Of a stretch of DNA of 64,000 bases, positions 25,505-34,082 are shown piece after piece. The position numbers and the translations under genes were made by a program. Source of the stretch: CAKZNE01 sp963976435 (GTDB taxonomy: Bacteria; Bacteroidota; Bacteroidia; Flavobacteriales; Schleiferiaceae); NCBI GenBank assembly GCA_963976435.1, contig CAXBKQ010000003.1, forward strand, positions 130,679 to 194,678, read 5' to 3'. The notes below the pieces were generated by a model. It ran no database searches, was not told the DNA's origin, and saw only the letters and a program-made list of their open reading frames with translations. How positions within the stretch are numbered: the first letter of the stretch is position 1; each line of letters opens with the position of its first letter.

Positions 25505-27310
25505 ATGGCAGCAACAGCATCAGATCAAAAATTTCTTAAAGGCGGTGAGTTTTTGATTAGAGATATTTCTTCTGAGGAAATATTTATACCGGAGGAGTTT
25601 AATGAGGAGCAAAAAATGATGGCTGATGCCACTTCTGAATTTGTGGAAAAGGAAATTGCTCCACACCGCGAAAGGTTCGAAAATAAAGATTACCAATTCA
25701 CGCTGGACTTAATGAAAAAAGCGGGAGAATTGGGCTTGTTGGGAATTTCTGTAAATCAAGAATATGGTGGACTAGGAATGGATTTTAATACCTCCATGCT
25801 AGTTTGTGATAGAATTTCAGGAATTTCGGGTTCCATTTCTACTGCATATGGAGCACATACGGGAATAGGTACCCTACCCATTTCGCTATACGGAACCGAA
25901 GATCAAAAGAAAAAATATATTCCAAAACTGGCCTCTGGAGAGTGGATGGGAGCTTATTGCCTAACAGAGCCAGGAGCAGGATCTGATGCAAATTCAGGGA
26001 AATCTAGAGCTGAACTTACTTCAGATTCCAAGCATTATAAGATTAATGGACAAAAAATTTGGATTTCAAATGCTGGCTTTGCAGACCTTTTTATTGTGTT
26101 CGCTAAAATCGGTGATGACAAAAATTTAACGGGTTTTATTGTGGAGAGAACTTATGAAGGAATAAGTTTTGGAGAAGAAGAAAACAAATTAGGAATAAGG
26201 GCCTCTTCTACACGCCAGGTGTTTTTTAATGATTGCCTTGTACCCGTTGAAAATTTATTAGGAGAAAGAAATGGCGGTTTTAAAATTGCCATGAATGCTC
26301 TAAACTATGGTCGTATTAAATTAGCCGTAGCCACTTTAGATGCCTGCAGGAGGGTTATCCACCTTGCAAGTTCTTATGCCAATGAGCGTAAGCAATTTGG
26401 GCAATCACTTTCCAGTTTTCCTGCAATCCAGCAGAAGCTTGCCGAAATGGTTACCCAAACCTATGTCTCTGAAAGTGCTACTTATAGAGCTGGTCAGAAT
26501 ATTGAAGACCATATTGCAAGATTGCAAGCTTCGGGGATGGGAAGCAGCGAATCCAAACTTAAAGGTGTTGAGGAATATGCCATAGAATGTGCTATTATGA
26601 AGGTCTTTAGTTCTGAAGTAGGCACCTTTGTTACAGATGAAGGTTTGCAAATTTTCGGTGGTATGGGATATAGTGCAGATGCTCCTCTAGAAGCAGCCTA
26701 TAGGGATATGAGGATTTCCAGAATTTACGAGGGAACCAACGAGATAAACCGCATGCATAGCGTAGGAATGCTTCTGAAAAAAGCTCTTAAAGGAGAGCTA
26801 GATCTTATGAGCCCTGCCATGAAAATTGCATCCGAGCTAATGTCAATACCATCTTTCGATAGCCCAGATTATTCTGTTTTATTCTCTGAAGAAAAGGAAC
26901 AAATAAGCAAAATGAAGAAGGCCGTATTAATGATTGCGGGAAAGGCAGTGGAAAAATTCACCGTGGAAATTGAAGCTGAGCAAGAATTACTGATGGCAAC
27001 TGCGGATATGCTAATTCAAATCTATGCTGCCGAAAGTGCTATGCTACGTTCTGAAAAAATGGCGAAGAATATAGGGGAAGAAAAGGCACAATTCTATATT
27101 GATATGGCTAGATTGTTTTTACATAACTCCATGGAAGCTGTGGGTAAAGCAGGTAGAGAGGCCATATATAGTTTCACCGAAGGTGATGAACAAAGAATGC
27201 TTCTAATGGGATTAAAAAGATTTGTAAAACCAAGTAATCCTATAAATCCCAGAGACCTAAGAAGAAGAATCGCTTCAAAGGTTATTCAAGAAGAAAAATA
27301 CCCTCTATAA
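25505..27310 (+). CDS. fadE: Acyl-CoA dehydrogenase (FadE type, ~600 residues)
   Basis: A 601-residue flavoprotein that inserts the trans-2 double bond into acyl-CoA. The family signature is present: GAYCLTEPGAGSDANS (FAD-binding region ~155), RKQFGQSLSSFPAIQ, and the catalytic segment EGTNEINRMHSVGM (~415). It has a C-terminal extension of about 150 residues beyond classical 380-residue enzymes, the same layout as the Bacillus FadE protein that accompanies fadN and fadA. It has its own promoter region with the MarR operator candidate and is followed by a strong terminator. Electrons go to ETF, which is not in the window. Confidence 0.95.
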   Translation: MAATASDQKFLKGGEFLIRDISSEEIFIPEEFNEEQKMMADATSEFVEKEIAPHRERFENKDYQFTLDLMKKAGELGLLGISVNQEYGGLGMDFNTSMLVCDRISGISGSISTAYGAHTGIGTLPISLYGTEDQKKKYIPKLASGEWMGAYCLTEPGAGSDANSGKSRAELTSDSKHYKINGQKIWISNAGFADLFIVFAKIGDDKNLTGFIVERTYEGISFGEEENKLGIRASSTRQVFFNDCLVPVENLLGERNGGFKIAMNALNYGRIKLAVATLDACRRVIHLASSYANERKQFGQSLSSFPAIQQKLAEMVTQTYVSESATYRAGQNIEDHIARLQASGMGSSESKLKGVEEYAIECAIMKVFSSEVGTFVTDEGLQIFGGMGYSADAPLEAAYRDMRISRIYEGTNEINRMHSVGMLLKKALKGELDLMSPAMKIASELMSIPSFDSPDYSVLFSEEKEQISKMKKAVLMIAGKAVEKFTVEIEAEQELLMATADMLIQIYAAESAMLRSEKMAKNIGEEKAQFYIDMARLFLHNSMEAVGKAGREAIYSFTEGDEQRMLLMGLKRFVKPSNPINPRDLRRRIASKVIQEEKYPL

Positions 27311-27337
27311 TTTTATTTTGATTTTTTTTATTGGTTA

Positions 27338-27373
27338 AAATGCCAACTGAATACTTCAGTTGGCATTTTTTGT
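27338..27373 (+). terminator. Terminator after fadE
   Basis: A perfect stem (AAATGCCAACTGAA / TTCAGTTGGCATTT) with loop TAC, followed by T-rich sequence, 28 nt after the fadE stop. Confidence 0.95.
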
Positions 27374-27429
27374 TTTAAACATGTCTATCTCGCTAATAAT
27401 TTTTTAATATTGAATTCAAATTTCCCATT

Positions 27430-29337
27430 ATGGCCTATAAAATTTCTTCCTTCGAGGAATATCAATCCGAATATTCAAAAAGCATCGAGAATCCAGAACT
27501 TTTTTGGGAGTCTATTGCCCAAAATTTTCAATGGTCAAAGGACTGGGATAAAACCCTCGAATGGGATTTTAAAGGACCTAATATTAAATGGTTTAAAGGT
27601 GGGAAATTAAATATTACAGAAAATTGTATTGATAGGCACCTTGAAAATAAAGGAGATCAAAAGGCTATTATTTGGGAGGCAAATGATCCACAAGAAGAAA
27701 GTAAAAGCTTAAGCTATAATGAGCTGCATTACGAAGTTTGTAAAATGGCAAATGTTCTTAAAGCCCATGGAATAGAAAAAGGAGATAGAGTTTGTTTTTA
27801 TATGCCCATGATTTTTGAATTGGCTATTGCCGTATTAGCATGTGCCAGAATTGGAGCAATTCACTCTGTTGTTTTCGCAGGGTTTTCAGCCAAAGCTCTT
27901 GCAGATAGAATAAATGATGCCAGCTGTAAAATGCTAATTACCTCCGATGGAATTAATAGAGGAACAAAAAAAATACCCGCCAAAGATTTGGCAGATGAAG
28001 CTCTTAAAGAATGTCCTTCCATAGAAACTGTATTGGTAAAAAGATGCTCTAATCTTGAAATCAATATGCTAGAAGGAAGAGATTTTGAAATTCCCGAAGA
28101 GCTGGCCAAAGTGGATAATAACTGCCCCGCAGAACCCATGGATGCCGAAGACCCTTTATTTATCCTTTATACTTCCGGATCTACCGGCAAACCAAAAGGT
28201 GTAGTTCATAGCTGCGGTGGATATATGGTCTATACAGGATACTCTTTTGCCAATGTTTTTCAATATGAAAAAAGTGATATTTATTGGTGCACGGCAGATA
28301 TTGGCTGGATTACTGGTCATTCGTATATTATTTATGGGCCCCTTTTAAATGGGGCAACTACAATAATGTTTGAAGGAATACCAAGCTTCCCAGATCCAGG
28401 ACGATTTTGGGATATTGTAGATAAACATAAAGTAAATCAGTTTTATACCGCTCCCACAGCCATCAGAGCACTAATGGCTTGTGATGACAAATTTGTTGAG
28501 GATAAAGACCTCTCTAGCCTTAAAGTAATTGGTTCGGTGGGTGAACCTATCAATGAAGAAGCCTGGCATTGGTATTTTGAAAAAATTGGTAAAGGGAATT
28601 GTAGCTTGGTGGATACTTGGTGGCAAACCGAAACAGGAGGAATTATGATTTCTGGATTGGGAAAGCACAGTCCTATGAAACCAGCACATGCAGGTTACCC
28701 ATTGCCCGGTATCCAAACAGTTTTATTAGATCAATCGGGTAATGAAATTTTGGAGAATGGTAAGGAGGGATATCTGGCTATAAAGTTTCCATGGCCAAGT
28801 ATTATTAGAACTACTTATGGCGATCATGAAAGATGCAAAAAGGTTTATTTTTCTCATTATAATGGTTATTATTTCACTGGAGATGGAGCTAGAAGAGATG
28901 AAAATGGAATGTATAGAGTAATCGGAAGAGTAGATGATGTAATTAATTGTTCTGGCCATAGATTGGGAACTGCTGAGGTTGAGGATGCTATTGATGAACA
29001 TCCTGATGTTATAGAATCTGCCGTGGTAGCCTTTCCCCATGATATAAAAGGCCAAGGAATTTTTGCCTTTGTTATTTGTAAGGAAGGAGTAGGGCATGAT
29101 GATGATTTGAGAGTAGAAATATTAGAGGTAGTTACTAAGCATATTGGAAAAATCGCCAAACCCGATAAAATTTTATTTGTTGATGGATTGCCTAAAACCA
29201 GGTCTGGAAAAATAATGAGAAGGATATTAAGAAAAATTGCAGAAGGGGATAGCTCAAGCCTTGGTGATATTTCTACACTACTCGATCCCAATGTTGTAGA
29301 AGGCATAAAAGCTAAAGCTTTGGATTTAAAAGGATGA
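27430..29337 (+). CDS. acs: Acetyl-CoA synthetase
   Basis: A 635-residue ANL enzyme that activates acetate to acetyl-CoA through acetyl-AMP. Motifs: YTSGSTGKPKGVVHSCGG (ATP-binding, ~240), GWITGHSYIIYGPL, DTWWQTETGG (~400), and the C-terminal PKTRSGKIMRRILRKIA carrying the acetylatable Lys. Full length for the family. The start has a usual MAYKISSFEEYQSEY beginning. Its stop overlaps the downstream GNAT start (ATGA); such GNATs near acs suggest (but do not prove) a Lys acetyltransferase link. Confidence 0.97.
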   Translation: MAYKISSFEEYQSEYSKSIENPELFWESIAQNFQWSKDWDKTLEWDFKGPNIKWFKGGKLNITENCIDRHLENKGDQKAIIWEANDPQEESKSLSYNELHYEVCKMANVLKAHGIEKGDRVCFYMPMIFELAIAVLACARIGAIHSVVFAGFSAKALADRINDASCKMLITSDGINRGTKKIPAKDLADEALKECPSIETVLVKRCSNLEINMLEGRDFEIPEELAKVDNNCPAEPMDAEDPLFILYTSGSTGKPKGVVHSCGGYMVYTGYSFANVFQYEKSDIYWCTADIGWITGHSYIIYGPLLNGATTIMFEGIPSFPDPGRFWDIVDKHKVNQFYTAPTAIRALMACDDKFVEDKDLSSLKVIGSVGEPINEEAWHWYFEKIGKGNCSLVDTWWQTETGGIMISGLGKHSPMKPAHAGYPLPGIQTVLLDQSGNEILENGKEGYLAIKFPWPSIIRTTYGDHERCKKVYFSHYNGYYFTGDGARRDENGMYRVIGRVDDVINCSGHRLGTAEVEDAIDEHPDVIESAVVAFPHDIKGQGIFAFVICKEGVGHDDDLRVEILEVVTKHIGKIAKPDKILFVDGLPKTRSGKIMRRILRKIAEGDSSSLGDISTLLDPNVVEGIKAKALDLKG

Positions 29338-29885
29338 ATATTGAACTAATCCACAATCCTCCAACTTTAGAAAATGAGGATTATCGTCTTCTTCCCCTTG
29401 GCCATGAACAAAAGCATCTGGTGTACTTAATAGTGAGTAATGAGAAAATAAGAAAGAGGATACATATGGATGTTTTAGACAGTCCAGAATTGTTTGAGCC
29501 CTGGTGGAAAGCTAGAATGGATGCTTTGAAACAAGCTAAGCTGATGCATTGGCTGGTATTTTTGAAGAAATCAAACGCTTTTTGCGGACTGTTAACTCTT
29601 AAAGAAATCGATAGTTCTAGCCACAGAGGGGAAATCGGTTATTCTTTTTTGCCCGAATATTGGGGTAGGGGAATTGCAAGTTCTTCCATAAAAATGCTTT
29701 TTCATTTTGCCATGTACGATTTAAAGCTACACTCCTTATTTGCCCAGGTTTTAGATTCTAATATGGCCTCCCAAAAGATCCTTACTAATTTGGGTTTTAA
29801 AAAGGAAGGACATTTTAATGATTGCTATTTTCACAAAGGAGTATATTATGATATTCTTCAGTTTGGCTATATAAATCCCAAATAA
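29334..29885 (+). CDS. GNAT-family N-acetyltransferase (RimJ/RimL type)
   Basis: A 183-residue protein with the acetyl-CoA-binding motif GEIGYSFLPEYWGRGIASSSIKML (Q/R-x-x-G-x-G/A at ~105-125) and LFAQVLDSNMASQKILTNLGF at the C-terminus, the RimJ/RimL-like arrangement. It is translated from an ATGA overlap with acs. Such enzymes modify protein N-termini, lysines or small amines; the substrate is unknown. The neighbour acs is regulated by lysine acetylation in other bacteria, which makes this an attractive partner but is only inference. Confidence 0.88.
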   Translation: MNIELIHNPPTLENEDYRLLPLGHEQKHLVYLIVSNEKIRKRIHMDVLDSPELFEPWWKARMDALKQAKLMHWLVFLKKSNAFCGLLTLKEIDSSSHRGEIGYSFLPEYWGRGIASSSIKMLFHFAMYDLKLHSLFAQVLDSNMASQKILTNLGFKKEGHFNDCYFHKGVYYDILQFGYINPK

Positions 29886-29952
29886 TTCGATTTAATAGGA
29901 TTTTATTAAATTCGAAAACCATTCTGCTCGAGAACCACCTAATTTATTACTT

Positions 29953-31086
29953 ATGAAAAAAATTACTTCCGCCTTTATGGCAATGGTATTTTGCATTGCC
30001 GCAAATGCACAAATCAGCAGCCCACCAAGTGGGGCAAATCAAAAAGCTTCCGTTAGTCAATACATGGGTTTATGCCATGTAACGATTAACTATAATTCAC
30101 CAGATGTAACCGCTCCAAATGGTCAATCACGTGAAGGTAAGATTTGGGGTCAATTAGTGCCTTATGGTTTAACAAACTTAAATTTTGGAGAAAGTAGTGA
30201 TGAAAATCCTTCTCCTTGGCGAGCCGGAGCAAATGAAAATACCACCATTGAGTTTTCCCATGACATGGAGGTCGAAGGCAAAGCAATTAAAGCTGGTGTA
30301 TATGGGCTTCATATGATAGTGGAGGAAAATGAATGGACCATCATATTTTCCAATAATTCAAGCTCTTGGGGAAGCTATTTTTATTATCCAGAGGAAGATG
30401 CTCTTCGAGTAAAGGTAAAACCGGAATCTGGAGAATATACGGAATGGTTAACCTTCGACTTTGAAAATCGTCAACTAGATCAATGCACGGCTTATTTGAA
30501 ATGGGAGAAAATGAAAGTTGGTTTCAAAATTTCAGTTCCAAATATCAGTGAGCTTTATGCCGAAAAAATTGAAAGTGAACTAAAAGGATCTGTAGGCTTT
30601 AGTTGGCAATCTTGGAATCAGGCGGCGAACTTTTTTGTGAATAATAATTTAGATTTAGAAAAGGCTCTCTATTTTTCCGATCAAGCGGTGAATGGTTCTT
30701 TTGTTGGACAAAAAAACTTTTCTACACTGTCTACCAAAGCAGCGGTTTTAGAGGCGATGGGTAAAAGTAAAGAGGCAATGGATCTATTAAAAGAAGCTTT
30801 AGAACACCCAAGTGCAAATGTTTTTCAAATACATGGTTTGGGTAGATCATATATCGCTAAAGGAAAAAATAAGGAGGCTATGGATATTTTTGAATGGAAT
30901 GCCAAGCGTTTCCCAAAAACCTGGCCTATAAATGTTGGTCTTGCTAGAGGATATTCAGCCAATGGCAAATACAAAAAAGCTTTAAAATATGCAGAGATGG
31001 CTTTTAAAGAAGCACCAGACAAATTGAATAAGGACAGTATGGCTGCTGCCATTGAAAAACTTAAAAAGGGAGAAGACATCAACTAA
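29953..31086 (+). CDS. Secreted DUF2911 domain protein with C-terminal TPRs
   Basis: A 377-residue exported protein. Signal peptide residues 1-20 (ending NAQ). A DUF2911 domain follows, with SVSQYMGLCHVTINYNSPDV, GKIWGQLVPYG and RAGANENTTIEFS typical of this Bacteroidota family. After residue ~215 there are three or four TPR-like helical pairs (KAAVLEAMGKSKEAMDLLKEALE, GRSYIAKGKNKEAMDIFEWNAK, KYKKALKYAEMAFKEAP). DUF2911 function is unknown; periplasmic. A hairpin terminator follows and also overlaps the convergent thioesterase end. Confidence 0.88.
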   Translation: MKKITSAFMAMVFCIAANAQISSPPSGANQKASVSQYMGLCHVTINYNSPDVTAPNGQSREGKIWGQLVPYGLTNLNFGESSDENPSPWRAGANENTTIEFSHDMEVEGKAIKAGVYGLHMIVEENEWTIIFSNNSSSWGSYFYYPEEDALRVKVKPESGEYTEWLTFDFENRQLDQCTAYLKWEKMKVGFKISVPNISELYAEKIESELKGSVGFSWQSWNQAANFFVNNNLDLEKALYFSDQAVNGSFVGQKNFSTLSTKAAVLEAMGKSKEAMDLLKEALEHPSANVFQIHGLGRSYIAKGKNKEAMDIFEWNAKRFPKTWPINVGLARGYSANGKYKKALKYAEMAFKEAPDKLNKDSMAAAIEKLKKGEDIN

Positions 31087-31091
31087 TTATT

Positions 31092-31124
31092 AGGGCCTGA
31101 AATTTTATTTCAGGCCTTTTTTTA
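31092..31124. terminator. Bidirectional terminator between DUF2911 gene and thioesterase gene
   Basis: AGGGCCTGAAA-TTTTA-TTTCAGGCCTTTTTTTA: a 10-bp stem with a T-run on the plus strand, overlapping the convergent thioesterase stop (31122-31124). Confidence 0.85.
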
Positions 31125-31523
31125 GGTCTCGTCAACTCTATCTCTTACATAGCTGATTTCCGTTTTACCATGAGCTTTGGGCTTTCCATCTTCTCCTAAA
31201 TTTACAAATACAAGCTTATCGATAGATAAAATTGGCTCTCTGGTAAGTTTATTTCTAACCTCACATCTCATCGTTATTGAGCTCCTTCCAAATTCTGTGG
31301 CAACAATACCTAATTCAATGATATCCCCTTTAACGGGAGCAGTAATAAAATTTATTTCTGATATTAACTTCGTTACCACTTTGGGGTTCTCCAATTGAAT
31401 TATAGCATAGATAACAGATTCTTCATCAATCCATTTCAAAAGGCTTCCTCCAAAAAGTGTATTATTTGGGTTTAAATCCTCTGGTTTTACCCATTTTCGG
31501 GTGTGAAATTTTAATTCTGCCAT
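31122..31523 (-). CDS. Acyl-CoA thioesterase (hotdog fold, YciA/BFIT-like)
   Basis: A 133-residue single hotdog-domain protein. NPNNTLFGGSLLKWIDEESVIYA contains the catalytic segment (N..LFGG..L.W.D), followed by the strand ISEINFITAPVKGDIIELGIVATEFGRSSITMRCEV. This is the acyl-CoA hydrolase layout, which cleaves acyl-CoA to free acid and CoA in the cytoplasm. It is located near beta-oxidation genes and 3 nt downstream of the SRPBCC gene, so they form a two-gene operon. Confidence 0.9.
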   Translation of the reverse strand: MAELKFHTRKWVKPEDLNPNNTLFGGSLLKWIDEESVIYAIIQLENPKVVTKLISEINFITAPVKGDIIELGIVATEFGRSSITMRCEVRNKLTREPILSIDKLVFVNLGEDGKPKAHGKTEISYVRDRVDET

Positions 31524-31526
31524 TTA

Positions 31527-31976
31527 TTACTTTTTTGATTCTTCCTCGGCAAAGGCTTTAAATTGTTCCATATACTTGCAAGATTGCTTTTTAAATGCTC
31601 CGGGCATCAAAAATCCAATTATTTTCATTCCTAAAGTGCTAAATTGAAATTCACTATCTGATACCCAGGTAGTTTGCTGAGGTCCATTTGCAATAAATCT
31701 ATTTTTTTGGATATTGAATACCCCCTTAGTTTCATAAGTGCTAACCATTTCTTCTGGAAAATTATTCTTTTCGATGGTTTCTTTTAATGTCATGGTTTTA
31801 TTCTTGGTTCTCTTAAAAACCATATTCATTGTAGAGCCTTCAGCCCCAGGTTCACCTTCCAAAAATTCGTAAGAAATAAGGTCGGGCTGCCATCTTTTTA
31901 AATTTTCGGCATTGTCAAAAAGCTCAATAACCTTCTCTCTAGAAAGGTTGATTTCAATACTGTTGGAATATTTCAT
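31527..31976 (-). CDS. SRPBCC-family (START-like) protein
   Basis: A 149-residue protein with the pattern of polyketide-cyclase/SRPBCC domains: MKYSNSIEINLSREKVIELFDNAENLKRWQPDLISYEFLEG, then KETIEKNNFPEEMVSTYETKGVFNIQKNRF and the C-terminal helix KIIGFLMPGAFKKQSCKYMEQFKAFAEEE. Such domains bind hydrophobic ligands. The gene is directly upstream of the thioesterase gene, so a role in lipid handling is conceivable but unproved. Confidence 0.8.
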   Translation of the reverse strand: MKYSNSIEINLSREKVIELFDNAENLKRWQPDLISYEFLEGEPGAEGSTMNMVFKRTKNKTMTLKETIEKNNFPEEMVSTYETKGVFNIQKNRFIANGPQQTTWVSDSEFQFSTLGMKIIGFLMPGAFKKQSCKYMEQFKAFAEEESKK

Positions 31977-32113
31977 TTTGCTTAGTTTAGATTTTAAATG
32001 TATTAAGAATTTTCTAAAACTAAAACTTTAGTTCATTTAATATTGGCCTATTATTCCTCACTATTCAAAAACTTTAATTTAATTCGCATAATGCTTCCTT
32101 TATAAAAATCTTT

Positions 32114-33352
32114 ATGATTAAAATCAGACCATTCAAAGCCAGCCGACCACCACGTGATAAAGCCTATCTCGTTGCAACAAGATCTTATATGTCCTATTCG
32201 GACCAGCAATTGGATGATAAATTGGAGAATAATCCTTTCACCTTTCTTCATGTGATTAATTCTGCGGATATCCGTAAGCTACCTTTTGGAGAAAGTAAAT
32301 ACAAAAAGGTAAAAGAGAATTTTCATCTTTTTGAAGAAGAGGATATTTTTCGTGAAGATGAAAAGGAAGGTTTTTACCTCTACAGACAGGTAAAAGATGG
32401 AAATGAATATATAGGAATAATTTCAGCAGTTTCTGTTCTTGACTATCAAAATGGAAAGATTAAAAAACACGAAAACACCCTTACCCAAAGGGAGGAGATG
32501 TTTACCGACTATCTAGAAACAACAGGTTTTAATGCAGAACCAGTTTTGCTTACCTATAAAGATGATCTTCGACTAGATAGGATATTTGCTAGGTATATCG
32601 AGAAAAGACCTGAATATGAGTTTACCTCCACAGATAGAGTATTGCACCAAATGTGGGTAATTGATGATAGCAAGGATATCGAAAATATTAGTCTTGCCTT
32701 TAAGGATCAGGAGGCATTATATATTGCCGATGGGCATCATAGAAGCGCTAGTTCTTCAAAACTCTTTGAAAGAGCTAAGGAGAAAGGGGTAGGAGAAGAT
32801 TCTCTTCAAGCCTATTTTATGGCCTTTTTAATTGGTGAAGAACAAATGAAAATCTATGATTTTAATAGATTAGTAAAAGGCCTTAATGATTTGTCAAAAA
32901 ATCAATTGATCAAAGCCTTGCAAAAGGATTTTTTAATTGAGAAAAAACAAAATGAAGCTTATAGACCGGGGAAATTACACGAGATAAGCATGTATTTAAA
33001 AGGTGAATGGTATAAGTTAGTTCCTAAAACTGGAACCTTTGATCCTGGTGATGCTATTGATCATTTGGATACCAGGATTTTATCCAAATTAATTTTGAAG
33101 CCTATTTTGGGGATTAAAAATCTAAAAACAGATCAAAGAATAGGGTTTTTACCTGGGACAGAAGGTCTTGATGGTTTGCAAAGGAAGGTTGACAATAAGG
33201 AATTTGACATTGCCTTCGCCCTTTTTCCGGTTACCATAAAACAATTAAAAAGGGTGGCAGATGAGAACGAAACCATGCCTCCAAAAAGTACTTATATAGA
33301 ACCCAAACTAAGAAGTGGATTAACGGTTTATAAATTTGGTAGCAAAGACTAG
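32114..33352 (+). CDS. DUF1015 family protein
   Basis: A 412-residue cytoplasmic protein that begins MIKIRPFKASRPPRDKAYLVATRSY, the characteristic DUF1015 N-terminus, and carries ADGHHRSASSSKLFERA with conserved HHR and the C-terminal EGLDGLQRKVDNKEFDIAFALFPV. The family often sits next to serine biosynthesis genes in Bacteroidota, and its biochemical activity is not established; a phosphatase or kinase-like role has been discussed but I would not assign one. Its stop overlaps the stop of the convergent thioredoxin-like gene by 4 nt. Confidence 0.88.
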   Translation: MIKIRPFKASRPPRDKAYLVATRSYMSYSDQQLDDKLENNPFTFLHVINSADIRKLPFGESKYKKVKENFHLFEEEDIFREDEKEGFYLYRQVKDGNEYIGIISAVSVLDYQNGKIKKHENTLTQREEMFTDYLETTGFNAEPVLLTYKDDLRLDRIFARYIEKRPEYEFTSTDRVLHQMWVIDDSKDIENISLAFKDQEALYIADGHHRSASSSKLFERAKEKGVGEDSLQAYFMAFLIGEEQMKIYDFNRLVKGLNDLSKNQLIKALQKDFLIEKKQNEAYRPGKLHEISMYLKGEWYKLVPKTGTFDPGDAIDHLDTRILSKLILKPILGIKNLKTDQRIGFLPGTEGLDGLQRKVDNKEFDIAFALFPVTIKQLKRVADENETMPPKSTYIEPKLRSGLTVYKFGSKD

Positions 33353-33867
33353 TCCTGTGCTTTCTTTTGCTTTAGCTTGTAATCCTCAAAGGTCCCTTGT
33401 AAATAGTGATCTTCAATAATATAACTGAGAATAAGCAAGAATTCTTCTGGACCTTTATAACCTGGCCAGGGTCTAATAAGATTTAAATTCTCATCTAAAT
33501 AAACAATGGAAGGATAGGCTAGGCGTCCCTGAAGCAGGAGGGCGGCTAATTCATTATATCCCCTTCTTCCCTTAGCTACAAATTTATAAGTCTTGCCTTT
33601 AAAAACGATGCTATCTTTTTGTTCCCCATCTAGTTTTACGGCATAGTATTTTTCATTCACCAATTTGGCAACTTCCTCTTTTTGAAAGGTGTTGGCATCC
33701 ATCCTTTTACACCATCCGCACCAATCTGTATAAACGTCAATTAGGATTTTTTTTGGTTGCTTTTTGGATGCTGCTTCAGCCTCCTCAATACTCATCCAAT
33801 TAATTTTTTCTTGACCGAGTAGGCAGGTGCTAAAAAATAGTAATAGGGCGAAGCTTGATGTTTTCAT
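33349..33867 (-). CDS. Thioredoxin-fold protein with CGWC motif, exported
   Basis: A 172-residue protein with a signal peptide (residues 1-18). The thioredoxin-like motif CGWC is at residues 50-53 in DVYTDWCGWCKRMDANTFQ, resembling the DUF255/thioredoxin_7 group; after it are YAVKLDGEQKD and the cis-Pro-like AYPSIVYLDEN. It is probably a periplasmic thiol reductant or disulfide handler. It converges with the DUF1015 gene at a 4-nt stop overlap (CTAG). Partner proteins are not visible. Confidence 0.85.
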   Translation of the reverse strand: MKTSSFALLLFFSTCLLGQEKINWMSIEEAEAASKKQPKKILIDVYTDWCGWCKRMDANTFQKEEVAKLVNEKYYAVKLDGEQKDSIVFKGKTYKFVAKGRRGYNELAALLLQGRLAYPSIVYLDENLNLIRPWPGYKGPEEFLLILSYIIEDHYLQGTFEDYKLKQKKAQD

Positions 33868-34000
33868 GAAATTCTAGTTTAGGCTTTCAAATTTAATGAT
33901 ATTAAATAATTAGGGCAATACAAGGTATAAGAATCAAATATCATCCACCCATCATTAATGAAATTATCTAAAAAAATGTCATTTAAATAAATCTTAAAAA

Positions 34001-34040
34001 AACAAAACCCTGTTGAAGTAATTTCCAACAGGGTTTATTT
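34001..34040 (-). terminator. Terminator of the POT transporter gene
   Basis: AAACCCTGTTG ... CAACAGGGTTT (11-bp stem) followed on the minus strand by T-rich sequence (GTTTTTTT). A second hairpin, GCCTTTT-TCG-AAAAGGC at 34058-34074, is closer to the gene. The rest of the 215-nt gap holds nothing else that I see. Confidence 0.85.
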
Positions 34041-34082
34041 TCGATTAAAACAATTAGGCCTTTTTCGAAAAGGCTTGGAATA

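Noticed and set aside
28869..29306. 145-codon open frame antisense to acs
   Set aside because: It lies wholly inside a strongly conserved acs region, has biased composition and no independent start or promoter signals: a shadow of the real gene.
29885..29916. AT-rich inverted repeat after the GNAT gene as terminator
   Set aside because: TTCGATTTAATA pairs with TATTAAATTCGAA only with a bulge, is nearly all A/T and has no T-run, so it was not listed as a feature.
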